Positions 13,363 to 24,609 of a stretch of 64,000 bases of DNA are shown in pieces (the stretch's first letter is position 1; each line of letters opens with the position of its first letter). This stretch comes from Chionoecetes opilio. Its lineage: Eukaryota; Arthropoda; Malacostraca; Decapoda; Majidae. A program made the translations under genes and the position numbers. The stretch lies in NCBI GenBank assembly GCA_016584305.1, contig JACEEZ010016272.1, positions 253,501 to 317,500 on the forward strand. The letters run 5' to 3'. Below the pieces are notes generated by a model. It was given only the letters and a program-made list of their open reading frames with translations. It was not told the DNA's origin and did no database searches.

Positions 13363-14165
13363 CAGTCAAACCTCGATATAACGGACTAAAGGGGGGGAGG
13401 AGGAGTCCGTTATAGCCGATTGTCCGTTATAGCGAGGGTATTTTCCTAAGGGGGGAAAAATATATGAAAAAACCGGAAAAATTGTGAAATAAATGAGAAA
13501 TAATTACAAACACAACCAGACTGTGTAGCTATGTTGGGAGGTAAACAGTGACTGGCACTACATGCTGAATTTGGTCCGCTCCTACACGTGAAATAAATGA
13601 GAAATAATCACAAACACAACCAGAACGTGTAGCTAGTCAAGCTCAAGCTCTAGTGAAAGGTAAACAAATTACTACGAGCCAGATTCAGCCGTGGCTTCTA
13701 AAGGTATTGCTTATTATCATGACTAATGCTCATTATTATATATATTATATGGTTGTGAACTGCAGTTCTATACACGTGTCACTATTTAGGTCAGTGTAGC
13801 ACTGCGTGTCACCTTAGATAAGGGTGATTTAGGGTGTTGAGGTGACAGGGAGACGTAGCAGCGGCCACGCCATAACACTAATAGTCACTATTTTAAACAA
13901 TACACACCTTCTACCACTAAATCACTAGCAACACAGGCTCCTTCCTTATAATATTATATCTTAATATGTGATACATCAAAACTCCTTAAAACCCAAGCAT
14001 TCCAAAATAAAATGAGAAAATAATACAATAAAGTTGAGTTGACAATTCGAGCGGCGATAAGCGGTCTAATATGCAAAAAAAAAAAAAAAAAAAAAAGTCA
14101 CGCAAATGGAGTCCGTTATATCCGATATCCGTTATATCGAGGTCCGTTATATCGAGGTTTGACTG
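13363..14165. mobile_element. Tigger MITE family B, copy 1
   Basis: Perfect inverted ends CAGTCAAACCTCGATATAAC (continuing GGAC) with TA borders, 803 bp. A second, nearly identical copy is at 33181-33999, implying recent movement. The interior has two direct copies of a GTGAAATAAATGAGAAATAA unit and no coding sequence. Confidence 0.9.
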
Positions 14166-14659
14166 TATATACCGTATTTTACGGCTTATAAGACGCTGCA
14201 TCTTGGAAGACGCACCCTGATTTTGGGAAAAAATGTAAGAAAAAAAAAAAAACATACCAACAAAACTGTTGTCCGATATACAGTCATTTTCACACAAGAA
14301 CACACTCACTATTCATTATCTTCATTCACCACTGCTCATCAGCCATTTTTATTTTCTAGCTTGTATGCGATAGTACAGACTATAAGATAGTACAGACTCA
14401 GATAGTACAGTACCTCGGTTTTCGAACATAATTCCTTCCCAAAAGTTGTTCTAAAACCGGAAAAAAAATTCCATAAGAAACAATATAAAATGGATTAATC
14501 TGTTCCTGACTCCCAAAATAAAGCCCTTTATTACCTTGTTAGCTGTATTTCATGCATAGAAATGCCTATAAATGCAATGTAATACTACACTAGGGTCCCG
14601 CATAAAGCGTGTTCGCATAAAGCGTTTCCCCTATAAAGCAAACGACCTAAAATATTTAA

Positions 14660-15039
14660 AAAAAAATTATATAAAAAAAAATATATATAATTCCAAAATT
14701 TTCAAAATATCGTACAGAACGTGAGCAGGCCGCCATAAAAAGGCTTGTGGCAGCTTGCGTTTTCTGTTAATTCGAGGCACTTTTCGTAAGCTCAGCTGGC
14801 GCAAGCCGTGGCAAGGGTGAGTGAGTAGCAACGGCGGTAGTAACCGCGAAGTTCTCATCCATTATTACCAAAAAAAACATTCATGTGAAGGATATATGTT
14901 GTGATCCATTCACAATATCGTCAGTTATCGTAATTTATTGATGGCTTCGAAGGCCAAAATTTATTGAATGGCTATTGATTTATTCGAAGGTACACTCGTC
15001 ATTGTGGTTTGGTGTCGTCATTGGTGTTTACAAGTTATC
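14660..15039. other. Family F interior, nothing recognised
   Basis: AT-rich left part of the element. A short minus-strand frame (14667-14858) has no recognisable motif. Confidence 0.5.
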
Positions 15040-15262
15040 AGCTGAGCGGGCCCCGCCAGTTCTGGCATCCAGAGAGCCCTTCTCCTCCTTACCATCCAGG
15101 GCTGGGAAATCGCCTTTCAGTGGGTTCCCTCCCACGCTAGTATCCCAGGCAACGAGGTGGCTGATTCTGCTGCCAGGATGGCCTTAACAGATGTAAACAC
15201 AACCCCCTTCCCTCTACCGCTCTCCGCGGCTAAACACCTCATCTCCCGGGTCTGCCGCTCCA
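15040..15262 (+). pseudogene. LINE RNase H domain fragment (zinc-finger LINE)
   Basis: The plus-strand frame contains the RNase H end motif QWVPSHASIPGNEVADSAAR preceded by LLLLTIQGWEIAF, the usual RNase H arrangement in LINEs of the I/R1/Jockey group. It ends abruptly in the sequence for SRVCRS, where the CR1/Jockey-like LINE begins. The same ORF resumes at about 17466 with the codons that follow in another copy at 18640. Confidence 0.7.
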
Positions 15263-17465
15263 AATGATTACTGCTTCCATGTCAAAGACCCATCTCTTTG
15301 TGCAGAGCGCATAACTGAGGTCATAGTCTCTGGCATGGAGGTGTACATTCCACATACTTTCTCTAATCCTAAAGCCCGTCAACCTTGGTTTAACTCTGCT
15401 TGTTCTCATGCTGTCCGAGATAGAGAGGTGGCTCACAAATGGTACCGTAAGCATCCATCTCCTGAAACTCATGCCCTTTATATTTCTGCCCGCAATCATG
15501 CCAAATCTTTACTTCAACTTACCAAAAACTCTTTCATTCATAGAAAATGTCAAAATCTTTCTGAATCAAATTCCTCTCGTGACTTCTGGCATCTAGTTAA
15601 TAACATCTCTAACAATTTTTCTTCTTCATCTTTCCCTCCTATGCTTCACCTAGATGGCTCCACAGCTGTCTCCTCTACTTCTAAAGCTGAACTCTTTGCT
15701 CAAACATTTGCTAAAAATTCCACTCTGGCTGATGAAGGGCTTGTTCCTCCTTCTCCTCCACCCTCTGACTATATTATGCCTGTCATTAAGATCCTTCGGA
15801 ATAATGTTTTCTTTGCCCTTGCTGGCCTAGCTCCTCGGAAGGCTTACGGTCCTGATGGAGTCCCTCCTATTATTCTCAAAAACTGTGCTTCTGTGCTTGC
15901 ACCTTGCCTGGTCAAACTTTTCCGTCTTTGTCTATCTACTTCCACCTTTCCTTCTTGCTGGAAGTTTGCTCACATCCAACCTGTTCCTAAGAAGGGTGAC
16001 CGTTCTAATCCTTCAAACTACCGTCCTATAGCTTTGACTTCCTGCTTTTCTAAAGTTTTTGAATCTATACTTAATAAGAAGATTCTTAAGCATCTATCTG
16101 CTCACAATCTTCTATCTGATCGTCAGTACGGTTTCCGTAAAGGGCGATCTACTGGCGATCTTCTAGCTTTCCTAACTGAATCTTGGTCATCCTCCTTTAG
16201 GGGTTTCAGTGAAACTTTTGCTGTTGCCCTTGACATATCAAAAGCTTTTGATGGAGTCTGGCACAAATCTTTAATTTCCAAACTACCCTCCTTCAGTTTC
16301 TATCCTTCTCTCTGTACCTTCATTTTAAGTTTCCTTTCAAACCGTTCTATTGCAGCTACTGTAGACGGACATTGTTCTTCTCCTAAATCTATCAATAGTG
16401 GTGTTCCCCAGGGTTCTGTCCTATCACCCACTCTCTTTCTATTATTTATTAATGATCTTCTAAGTCTAACTCAAAGCCCTATCCACTCCTACGCTGATGA
16501 TTCTACCCTGGATTTTTCAACGTTGTTTATTAGACGTCCAACGCAACAGGAACTAAGTGATTCACGGAGAGATGCCACCGAGCGCCTAACTTCTGATCTT
16601 TCTATAATTTCTGATTGGGGAAAAGCAAACCTTGTTTTGTTCAATGCCTCAAAAACCCAATTTCTTCACCTATCTACTCGACAAAACCTACCAGATAACT
16701 ATCCCCTCTTCTTCAATGACACTCAACTGTCTCCTTCTTCTACAATGAACATTCTAGGACTATCCTTTACTTAAAATCTGAACTGGAAATCTCGCATCTC
16801 ATCTCTTGCTAAAACAGCTTCTAAGAAGTTAGGTGTCCTGTGGCGTCTGCGTCCTTTATTTTCTTCCTCCCCATTGCTTGCTCTCTACAGGGGCCTTATC
16901 CGCCCATGTATGGAGTATGTCTCACATGTTTGGGGAGGATCCACTCATACAGCTCATTAAACAGGGTTGAGTCAAAAGCTTTTCGTCTCATCAACTCCTC
17001 TCCTCTGACTGACTGTCTTCAATCTTTAAATCACTGCCGCAATGTTGCTTCTCTTGCTCTCTTCTACCATTATTTTCATGCTCACTGCTCTTCTGAACTT
17101 GCTAACTGCATGCCTCCCCCACTCCCGTGGCCTCGCTGCACAAGACTTTCTACTCATTCTCATCCCTATTCTGTCCATCTTCCTAATGCAAGAGTTAATC
17201 AGTATCTTTACTCTTTCATCCCTTTCACTGGTAAACTCTGGAACTCTCTTCCTGTTTTTATTTTTCCACTTTCCTATGACTTAAATCTTTTCAAAAGAAG
17301 AGTAACAAGACACCTCCCGAACTAAATTGGCCTCCCCCTCTGTTTTTATTTTATTCTCTTACTGTCTTCTTTATAGGGACTGGCAACTAAGCGGGCTTTG
17401 TGTTACCCATTTTTGTTGTGCCCTTGGCCAGTTCCTTGTGATGTAAAAAAACAAAAAAAACAACA
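15263..17465 (+). mobile_element. CR1/Jockey-like LINE, 5'-truncated, inserted in another LINE
   Basis: Starts within the region upstream of the reverse transcriptase and ends in an A-rich tail at about 17446-17465. The 3' UTR (17326-17445) is shared with copies at 38930-39060 and, as a micro-fragment, 2296-2360. Insertion between CTGCCGCTCC (15262) and CCTGGAATAA (17467) splits the zinc-finger LINE. No clear target duplication is seen. Confidence 0.8.
15335..17325 (+). pseudogene. LINE ORF2: reverse transcriptase and C-terminal region
   Basis: Open from 15335 to 16774 (479 residues), then continuing in other frames to 17325. It has the reverse-transcriptase blocks VPKKGDRSNPSNYRPIAL, QYGFRKGRSTGDLLAF, LDISKAFDGVWH, SGVPQGSVLSPTLF and the catalytic YADD (in SYADDSTLDF). 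The last stop at 16772 reads TAA where the minus-strand relative and the sense suggest CAA (Gln), so one transition ended a long frame. Frameshifts follow near 16840 and 16950. The C terminus has the LWNSLP-type motif of CR1/L2/Jockey elements. The upstream endonuclease is mostly missing. Confidence 0.85.
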
Positions 17466-17950
17466 ACCTGGAATAACACGCTCGGCGATGCCCTCCGCAT
17501 CACCTCCATGGGACAATAACGCAGTAACTCTTCCCCCCAACCGTGGATAAGGACAAAGTCCCAAGTCCTCGATGTCACCCTCACCCACCTCCGCCTGGGG
17601 CACACGACACTCACGGCTCACTTGCATCACCTCCGTCTGTCCCCTGGCCCCAACTGCCCTTGGTGATTGAATGTTCCGGAGACTATTGAACACTTTCTGC
17701 TGAAGTGTCCGCGCTTCCACTCCCACGGTGTAGTGCTACAGTCTCAACTCCTCGCCCTGAACATCACCACCTTTGACCTGCCCACCCTGCTGGCGGCGGC
17801 TGGCGTTCCCCCCTCCCGGCAACACGCCGTCATCTGGCTCACCTGTGCCTTCCTGAGGAAGACAGGTCAACTACCGCACCTGTGATAGCATCATAGGACA
17901 TCACCAGGGCTCATAGTGTTCCCCAAGGGATCCTCGCAGCCCTAAAACAA
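17466..17950 (+). pseudogene. Zinc-finger LINE ORF2 C terminus and 3' end
   Basis: Continuation of the RNase H fragment at 15040-15262. The frame reads LRLGHTTLTAHLHHLRLSPG, then a CPW(C) zinc-knuckle region and ETIEHFLLKCPRFHSH, the conserved C-terminal CCHC-type block of LINE ORF2. One zinc-binding cysteine codon appears as TGA (stop) at about 17666. The coding part ends at TGA 17883-17885. The 3' UTR (CCTGTGATAGCATCATAGGA...) ends in (CAA)n. The same 3' end recurs at 24120, 24310, 42550 and, more decayed, 46680. Confidence 0.75.
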
Positions 17951-17999
17951 CAACAACAACAGTTCTGGCGAGGCACGCAAGCGAGAGTTAAGCCAGGTT

Positions 18000-18470
18000 T
18001 ATGGCAACTTGCCTTTGAGTCACTAACCTAACCTAATCCCATTCTTTAACCTCCTAACTAAAGCCAAATCTGTATTAAAAGTGTCCGCGGCAAGGGAAGA
18101 ACAGAGGCGATATAGGTCACAAGAGGAAGAAGAGTGATAGGCACACCGCACGTAAACAAACACTTGTCTCTCGCCTCCCTATGAACAACATGTCATTATC
18201 TCCAAAAGTTTGAGTCCAAAAGAATGTTTCCTAGAATCCAATAAGGTAAACAGAAACCATACTCCCAATTGTGTAGGGAATTTCGATCCTAGTGTAAAAT
18301 AATGCCATGTTCTGGTATGCATTGGTGTGAACAAGTATAAATGTACGGGTACGGGCGGGAGGACCGATCGACCAATATCAATTTTTCCCATAGGTTATGT
18401 GTTTCACAAAGAGCGAATTCACATAAAACGACCTCGTTTATCGACCAATTTCTCGTTTTATGTGGGACCC
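18000..18470 (-). repeat. Family D/F shared interior, reverse copy
   Basis: The segment from AACCTAACCTAATCCCATTC through GTGTCCGCGGCAAGGGAAGA to TGTAGGGAATTTCG is the reverse complement of about 62150-62430 and, in part, 53500-53660. It is dispersed repeat material shared by families D, F and I. Confidence 0.65.
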
Positions 18471-18526
18471 TAGTGTATATTATAACATACCATCTGAATA
18501 AAGAATAAAGTTATAGCTTTAATAGG

Positions 18527-19031
18527 TAATAGATAGTATTCACTGACGTCACAACATCCGGGTATTTGTTGGAGGAAAGATATCTTAACACAGGTGTTAT
18601 CTGACAGTCCTGCGGCCAAACGCCTCAGCTCTCGGTCTGCCGCTCCACCTGGAACAAGACGCTCGGCGATGCCCTCCGCATCACCTCCATGGGCCAATAC
18701 CGCTGTGACTCTTCCCCCCAGCCGTGGATAAGGAAAAAGTCCCATGTCCTGGATGTCACCCTCACTCGCCTCCGCCTGGGGCACACGACACTCACGGTTC
18801 ACCTTCACCGCCTCTGTCTGTCCCCTGACCCTCACTGCCCCTGGTGTAGGAATGTTCTGGAGACTATTGAACACTTTCTGCTGCAGTGTCCGAGCTTCCA
18901 CTCACACCATGTAGTGCTACACTCTCAACTACTCGCCCTGAACGTCACCACCTTTGACCTGCCCACCCAGCTGGTGGCGGTGTTTACAAGTCTGAGCCTC
19001 CAATATGGCGTCGTGTGAATACTATCTATTA
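18527..19031. mobile_element. Short TIR element holding a LINE zinc-finger fragment
   Basis: TAATAGATAGTATTCAC at 18527-18543 is exactly inverted at 19015-19031. Between them lies mostly a LINE ORF2 C-terminal fragment (18600-18995). The class of the bounding element is unknown. Confidence 0.5.
18600..18995 (+). pseudogene. Zinc-finger LINE ORF2 C-terminal fragment
   Basis: Contains AAKRLSSR-type sequence, then LRLGHTTLTVHLHRLCLSPD, CPWCRNVLETIEHFLLQCPS and a short leucine-rich tail. It is better preserved at the zinc knuckle than 17466-17885 (both cysteines present). It is cut off before the 3' UTR. Confidence 0.75.
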
Positions 19032-19041
19032 GTTTGATATA

Positions 19042-19113
19042 CACGCAAACCTCGATTTTCCGGACTAATAGGGGGGAGCACTGGTCCGGGAACCGCAAAA
19101 GTCCTGGAATCGC

Positions 19114-19147
<34 letters not shown>

Positions 19148-19659
19148 GATGCCATTACCCACCCCCGGACGTTTATCCTACTCTAGTATTTACTGTCCGG
19201 CAACCGACAATATCAACTACCCCGCCGCGGACTTTTACGTCCGCTGAGCATGCAGCCACCTGGCGGGAGGCAGCAGAAAGTGTTCAATAGTCTCAAGAGA
19301 CGTTCCTGCACCAGGGGCAGTGGGGGTCAGGGGACTAATGGAGGCTGTGCAGGTGAACTGTGAGTGTTGTGTGCCCAAATGTAAACAATACGACCGCTGA
19401 GCATGCTGCCACCTGGCGGGAGGCAGTAGAAAGTGTTCAATAGTCTCATAAATGTTCTTGCACCAGGGGCAGTGGGAGTCAGGTGACTGACGGAGGCTGT
19501 GCAGGTGAACCGTGAATGTTGTGTGCCCAAATGTAAACAATACGACCGCTGAGCATGCTGCCACCTGGCGGGAGGCGCGGACACTGACCAGGGGGGACAG
19601 GAGACGCTCGGACCCCCGGACGACTTGGTCAATTTACGAACAGGACCAGGCATTTCAAC

Positions 19660-19730
<71 letters not shown>

Positions 19731-19806
19731 TGTCCGAGACTGACATATCCCCGGACCTCGGATTTTGTCCGGCAAATCCGATATCCGGGAAATCGAGGTT
19801 TGTGTG
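19042..19806. mobile_element. Tigger MITE family C, copy 2
   Basis: CACGCAAACCTCGATTTTCC and inverted CACACAAACCTCGATTTCCC ends, TA-bordered, in the opposite orientation to copy 1. It carries about two reversed 153-bp LINE-derived units (19243-19575), a long A run and a (TAA)n tract (19696-19730). Confidence 0.85.
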
Positions 19807-19859
19807 TAGTTTAAAGCTAACTTATAGCTTAAAGCTTTTCGCCTTTACACTTTCACTAG

Positions 19860-20106
19860 CTTTCTTAGGTCTCATGGTGGCTTATGGAATAAAAAAAATA
19901 GAAGATATAATGTACAACACAAGAAAAATAGTCAAAATCAAAGAAAAGTTCGGAGCGGATGTTCTCTGAGTGAGGGCCACAGCGTGACTGACGTGTGTTC
20001 GGCAACAGAGTTATCATACGGCAACCGGTGCAATTATGAGTTTGAAATTCTGTTTGTTAACCAATTTGTTAAAAAAGTGAGACGTTCGAAACCCGAGGTT
20101 TGACTG
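19860..20106 (-). mobile_element. Family D MITE fragment
   Basis: Ends in GTTCGAAACCCGAGGTTTGA-CTG next to TA, the reverse of the left end at 61465. The internal text CAACACAAGAAAAATAGTCA matches 28108-28135 and 61635-61665 reversed. Confidence 0.7.
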
Positions 20107-20640
20107 TATAAGTAAATTGTCATGTGCTGGCTGAACATGTACACGCAGGTCGGACGGCGGGAGTGAAAACAAACCAGACCGCGGCGGTGGGCAGCTGCGT
20201 GCCTGCCTGGCATGCCGATCAGCTGAGTCTGGCTTTGTTGTCCTGAGTGTAAACACCTCTCACGTCCTCCGTGCCTCACTACGTTGCCTGCCTCCTGTGC
20301 CTCACCACGTATTGTTGAATTTTCCTGTATGCGTGTAGTATTTATGATGGCTGCATGTACATAAGTATACAAACTTTTATCTAATGTAACAAAGTTCCTT
20401 ATACATGGAATGGCTGTTGGCGCCAATCTGCCGAGGCGGAATGGCTCCCGCCAGTACCGCAGTAAACATCACAGCGTGAAGGTATATTAGTTGATATGAA
20501 TCTCTTGAATGATTCGAAATACTTGTAACAATTAAGTACTAAGGTAACATCATATAAGAGGTTGAATTTAATAGCTACCTAAGCTAACCTACAACATTAG
20601 TTTTGGAAGACGCAAGAGTGTTTTTCAGGAGATTTTTCAG
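20107..20640. other. No gene seen
   Basis: Mixed sequence, GC-richer at 20140-20300, with a minus-strand frame of 130 codons lacking recognisable motifs. The right end belongs to the family E terminus. Confidence 0.5.
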
Positions 20641-20689
20641 GGAAAAAAGTGCATCATATAAGCCGTAAAATACAGTCTATATACAGACA

Positions 20690-20910
20690 TGCCCTCGGGT
20701 TTTAACATAATTCGTTCCCAAAAGTTGTTCTAAAACCGAATTGTTCTAAAACCGAAACACATTTTTCCATAAGAAACAATATAAAATGGATCAATCCGTT
20801 CCTGACCCCCAAAATAAACACCTTTTTTTAATCTTTTTAGCTGTATTTCATGCATAAAAATGTCTATAAATGCAATGTAATATTATATTATAACATACCA
20901 TCTTAGTGCC
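20690..20910 (+). repeat. Family G repeat, uninterrupted copy
   Basis: CATAATTCGTTCCCAAAAGT followed by TGTTCTAAAACCGAA repeats. The same sequence at 14411-14587 is interrupted by the family F element, so this copy serves as the empty site for that insertion. Confidence 0.7.
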
Positions 20911-20975
20911 AGGGCCTCGCCGTTCACCCAAGACCCGCGGATGTTCTCGGTCTATTTTTGCTTCATATAAGCTAG

Positions 20976-21125
20976 TGTCATGCTGTGACTGTCGGATGTC
21001 ACAATAGGGCTGAGAAGGGATTTAAGCTCCACAGATTCCCTACAAGCCCTAGACGAAAGAAATTATGGCCTAACAAAGTTAGTCGTTTGGGATGGACACC
21101 TTCTCATGCATCTGTTTTGTGTCAG
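20976..21125 (+). pseudogene. THAP zinc-finger exon-like remnant (1)
   Basis: In the frame starting at 20994 the translation reads GCHNRAEKGFKLHRFP, then RRKKLWPNKV and SRLGWTPSHASVLCQ, with the spacing and FP and W signature of a THAP (C2CH) DNA-binding domain. It ends at a strong donor CAG|GTATGT (21125/21126). The C terminal to the domain (HF) would lie in the next exon, not found. The first zinc cysteine sits in an unclear context and no in-frame ATG is near, so it is probably decayed. It may be a P-element-like remnant or a host gene. Confidence 0.55.
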
Positions 21126-22373
21126 GTATGTTTCATTGTTGTGTTGTCAGACACTACTACATGATGTACATCAGAACATATGGAAGCAACAAGTGACTGG
21201 TATATAGACATACACGTGGTAGTTCCTGTAATACATATACATCAACTACATCCATTTTTCATCCCTTCCATATGTTTGTTTTGTCTTTTTTCAAAACACC
21301 CATCGTCTCTGCACTAACTACTTGATAACTGAGTCTATTCAAGGTGTACTAGGTGTTCCAATTCACTCTTATTTACCATGTAAGTTAGTATATTGTTACG
21401 AACGTGCTCCTGAGAGACAACTCGAGCTCAAGATCGGCGGAAGCCGGTTGTTGTGGTGGCCCAGACCCAGGCCGAGACCGAGGAAGGACACGAGGACGGT
21501 ACGAGGCGGCCGGCACTGTGGAGTGCCTTGGGTGGCACCGCCGGCGAGGCAGGCGCTGACGGAGGGGATCTACGTGGCCAGTGGAGTGGAGAGACGTCTC
21601 CTGGCACGTAGGGAGGCCCTGTAGTGTGCCACTGTGGGGTAAGGCGACGTGACGTCTCCTGTGGACTGTGGTGCGCCTGTGTGGACGGCGACGCTGCAGA
21701 AGGATGCGGCCACAGTGGATAGTCGCAAGGTTGTGCTTGCGAGGAGGTAAGGTCCTGTGGTAGGATTGCGGCGCCTGGTTTGTGGCGGCCGCGGTGGATT
21801 GTGGCGCCTGATGAGGCGGCCACTGTAGTGTGCCTGTGAAAGGTACTGGGGTTGTGTGGGGGTTATGTAGCAGTCTCCCTAGTCCCTACGACAGGCCGTG
21901 GAAGAGGTCGGGGTTGTGACGTTGCATTGGTGTCTAGGTGTTGTAGATTTGTAGTGAGTGACCTTGCAACTTGTACTGTGAGTTACTTCAATATACCACC
22001 GTGAAAGGACCCCTTTTGTTTGCCTAAACCCTTCCCCCCCCTGAGTGTGTGAACAGCCAGAGAAGGAGAACCCAGCCTGGTAAGTCCTCAATTTCTAGCA
22101 CGACCCTGTTTACATTGCTACGCGTCCCCCCGCCTCTGTCTTAAGCACCTGCCTGCTTCCCTGACTCTCAAGAGAGCAGCCCGGAGTAGGTGTAGCTGAG
22201 GACAGTGAAGGTAAGGAAGGGGAGCGTTCGTTGCAATATGATATAAAATAGATGAGGATTAAGGAAAATTCATGCAGCCTTTTGATTAAAAAGTTACCAA
22301 GGCTAGAAGTACGTTAGGATATTTCATTCGCTTATTGTGATTTATTTCCTTTGTAATGATGATAAGGCAAATA
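21126..22373. other. GC-rich stretch (21420-22220), no gene recognised
   Basis: Strikingly GC-rich, with repeated GGCGGCCACTGTGG-like words, in an otherwise AT-rich window. A TGTTACGAACGTGCTCC start at about 21394 recalls a Ty3/gypsy LTR, but no matching end could be fixed. 21205-21260 is a reversed fragment of a repeat also at 26780-26830. Confidence 0.35.
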
Positions 22374-23145
22374 CAGGGAGGTCCCGTTATACGAGCATTC
22401 GGTATACGAGAATCCGATGATACGAGATGTGTAAATTAGGGTCTATTTTCAATATACGAGATCGAAAATCCAATGATACGACATTCAAACTGGGGTGAGT
22501 AAAATTATCAAGTTCAAAATATGCTCCCTACCACTCCCGGGCTGGACAAAGGGGGATTTGGTTGACCCCAGTGAGGTCACCCCTAGCAAGCCGTGACCTG
22601 AAGGGTAATTAAGCATATGGCGCGGCCTGACATTTAGGGGTAATTAGCAGGTGTGCGGCCCCAACCTTGGGACTGCAGTCAGGTCACCCCTAGCAAGGCG
22701 TGACCTGAAGGGTAATTAAGCATATGGAGCAGCCTGACCTTTAGGGGTAATTAGCAGGTGTGCGGCCCCAACCTTGGGACCGCTACACTACCTTCTCTTG
22801 TATCACGCGGCGTTCCCTACATTACAACGTCTTTTTTGCTTGTTATGCATGTTTTATGTTTAATTAATGTGGTTATGTTATTTTGTGTGCTATTTTCTCT
22901 TTCAGAATGCTTTTTCTACAGAATAGGTAGTACAGTGTGGGTAATATAGACGCTGTGTGTTTGTTGTGTTTGCTATAGTTTATTTTAGCTTGAAAAACAT
23001 GTTTTTCTTTCTTTCTTTTTTAAATTGATGGGGTCCTGGAACCAAACCTATATTTTACCATTAGTTATGTGTTTCGTTATACGAGATTTCGCTTTACGAG
23101 TATGCCAGGTGGAACCTAACTGCTCGTATCTTCGGGACCTCACTG
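22374..23145. mobile_element. Tigger MITE family A, copy 4 (reverse)
   Basis: Left end CAGGGAGGTCCCGTTATACG, right end inverted CAGTGAGGTCCCGAAG, TA-bordered. It holds two GTGCGGCCCCAACCTTGGGA units. Its right TA (23146-23147) is shared with copy 5. Confidence 0.85.
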
Positions 23146-23147
23146 TA

Positions 23148-24609
23148 CAGGGAGGTCCGTTATACGAGCATTCGATATACGAGAATCCGATGATACGAGA
23201 GGTGTAAATTAGGGTCTATTTTCAATATACGAGATCGAAAATCCAATGTTACGACATTCAAACTGGGGTGAGTAAAATTACCAAGTTATTTACTAAAATT
23301 ATAAAGTCATTTACTGACTATATGATTTTACCTAAGGTTGTACGATAATCAATCTGAAAATATGATAATTCTGGTGGCTCAGTACGACAATGTGGCCTAC
23401 AAAAATTCACAACCCTGGGCGAGAAGCCAGCAACGGAGGTAGTATGGCCAGCAACAACCTGCTCTCGCACTACCTAGATACTACTTTCCCTAATGACGGA
23501 AGCTACAAAGCTGATTGAAAGCTCCCTCGATAGGTCGTAAACGAGTAGGAAGGTTGTGACTGGCTAAGGCGTCATCCATCACCAGCCAATGACAAACAGT
23601 TTTTAAAACTTCTCGACCAATAACAAGCCAGCGATACATATTTCCGGGCAAGAATGGCATGCCAGACTGCCTCTGTCCGCCTTCTGTCCCAGTCATCTAA
23701 AACTAATTCTCGTTTTATTTTGAATGCTGGCGTTTTAAGTAGTTTTAATGTATCAGATAGTAAGATATATAAGTAAGGAGCCTGTGTTGCTAGTGTATTG
23801 GTGGTAGAAGGTGTGTATGTGTGTTAAAATGGTGAATATTTGTGATATGGGGCGGCTCCGCGGCAAGTATTTCTCCGTCACTCTCTGCCCCGCCAACTCG
23901 GCCAGCAGTCACCTCATCATAACATCTTTAAATCACCCTTATTTAAGGTGACACACGGTGCTACATTGATTTAGATAATGACACGTGGATATAACATCTC
24001 ACCATAATCACTAAGCTGTATAATAACGAGTGATAAGACGTTTAAGCCTGCCCAAACCTACCTTGGCGGAGGAGGCGGCGGCCTGCCCCATCCGCCGCCT
24101 CTCTCAAAAACCGCCGTCACCCGCCTCACCTGTGCCTTCCTGAAGAAGAAGACAGTCAGCTCCTACGCCTGTGATAGCACCATAGGATATCACCAGTGAT
24201 CATAGGATTCCTCAAAGGGTCCTCGCTTTCCTACTAAATAATTACCAAGGAGATCTCCGCTGGCGGCGGACATCGGTTGCCGCCCGCACAACACAACACC
24301 CCGTTATCAGCTGTATAATATGTGCCTTCCTGAAGAAGTCAGGTCAGCTCCCACGCATGTGATAGCACCATAGGATATCACCAGGGACCATAGGATTCCT
24401 CAAGGGGTTCTCGCACCCCTACTAAATATTACCAAAATTTATTATAGCTTGAAAAACATGTTTTTTTTTTTTTTTTTTTTTTTTTTAATTGTTGGGGTCC
24501 TGGAACCAAACCTATATTTTAACATTAGTTATGTGTTTCGTTATACGAGATTTCGCTTTACGAGTATGCCAGGTGGAACCTAACTGCTCGTATCTTCGGG
24601 ACCTCCCTG
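23148..24609. mobile_element. Tigger MITE family A, copy 5, with foreign insert
   Basis: The left end CAGGGAGGTCCGTTATACG lacks one C; the right end is intact and TA-bordered. The interior includes a family B fragment (about 23700-23990, reverse) and two LINE 3' ends (24120-24240, 24310-24425). Confidence 0.8.
24100..24427 (+). repeat. Two zinc-finger LINE 3' ends in tandem
   Basis: Each ends with a CTGTGATAGCACCATAGGAT tail, a GGTCCTCGC or GGTTCTCGC word and CTACTAAAT. They match the 3' UTR at 17880-17945. Coding parts are reduced to CAFLKK-like remnants. Confidence 0.65.

Larger units (their letters stand above)
14588..18475. mobile_element. Family F TIR element (CACTAGGGTCCC ends) with nested LINEs
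   Basis: CACTAGGGTCCC occurs at both ends in inverted orientation with TA borders at 14586-14587 and 18476-18477. The flanks join to match an uninterrupted copy at about 20860-20905 (AATGCAATGTAA...TATTATAACATACC), which confirms the insertion. The interior holds a zinc-finger LINE fragment (15040-15262 and 17466-17950) that is itself split by a CR1/Jockey-like LINE. No transposase is recognised. Confidence 0.75.
14170..20674. mobile_element. Family E TIR element, heavily disrupted by nested insertions
   Basis: The left end CCGTATTTTACGGCTTATAA and right end (inverted) CTGTATTTTACGGCTTATAT are TA-associated. The same end type bounds a clean element at 35438-37889. The 6.5-kb interior is mostly later insertions: 14588-18475, 18527-19031, 19042-19806 and a family D fragment to 20106. 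The pairing of the two outer ends is an inference. Confidence 0.5.

Noticed and set aside
17042..17284. Hydrophobic plus-strand frame suggesting a membrane protein
   Set aside because: Out-of-frame reading of the LINE ORF2 C terminus.
21394..21989. Solo LTR with TGTTACG start and ATAT duplication
   Set aside because: The proposed end (TTACTTCA before ATAT) could easily occur by chance, and no promoter or second copy supports it.
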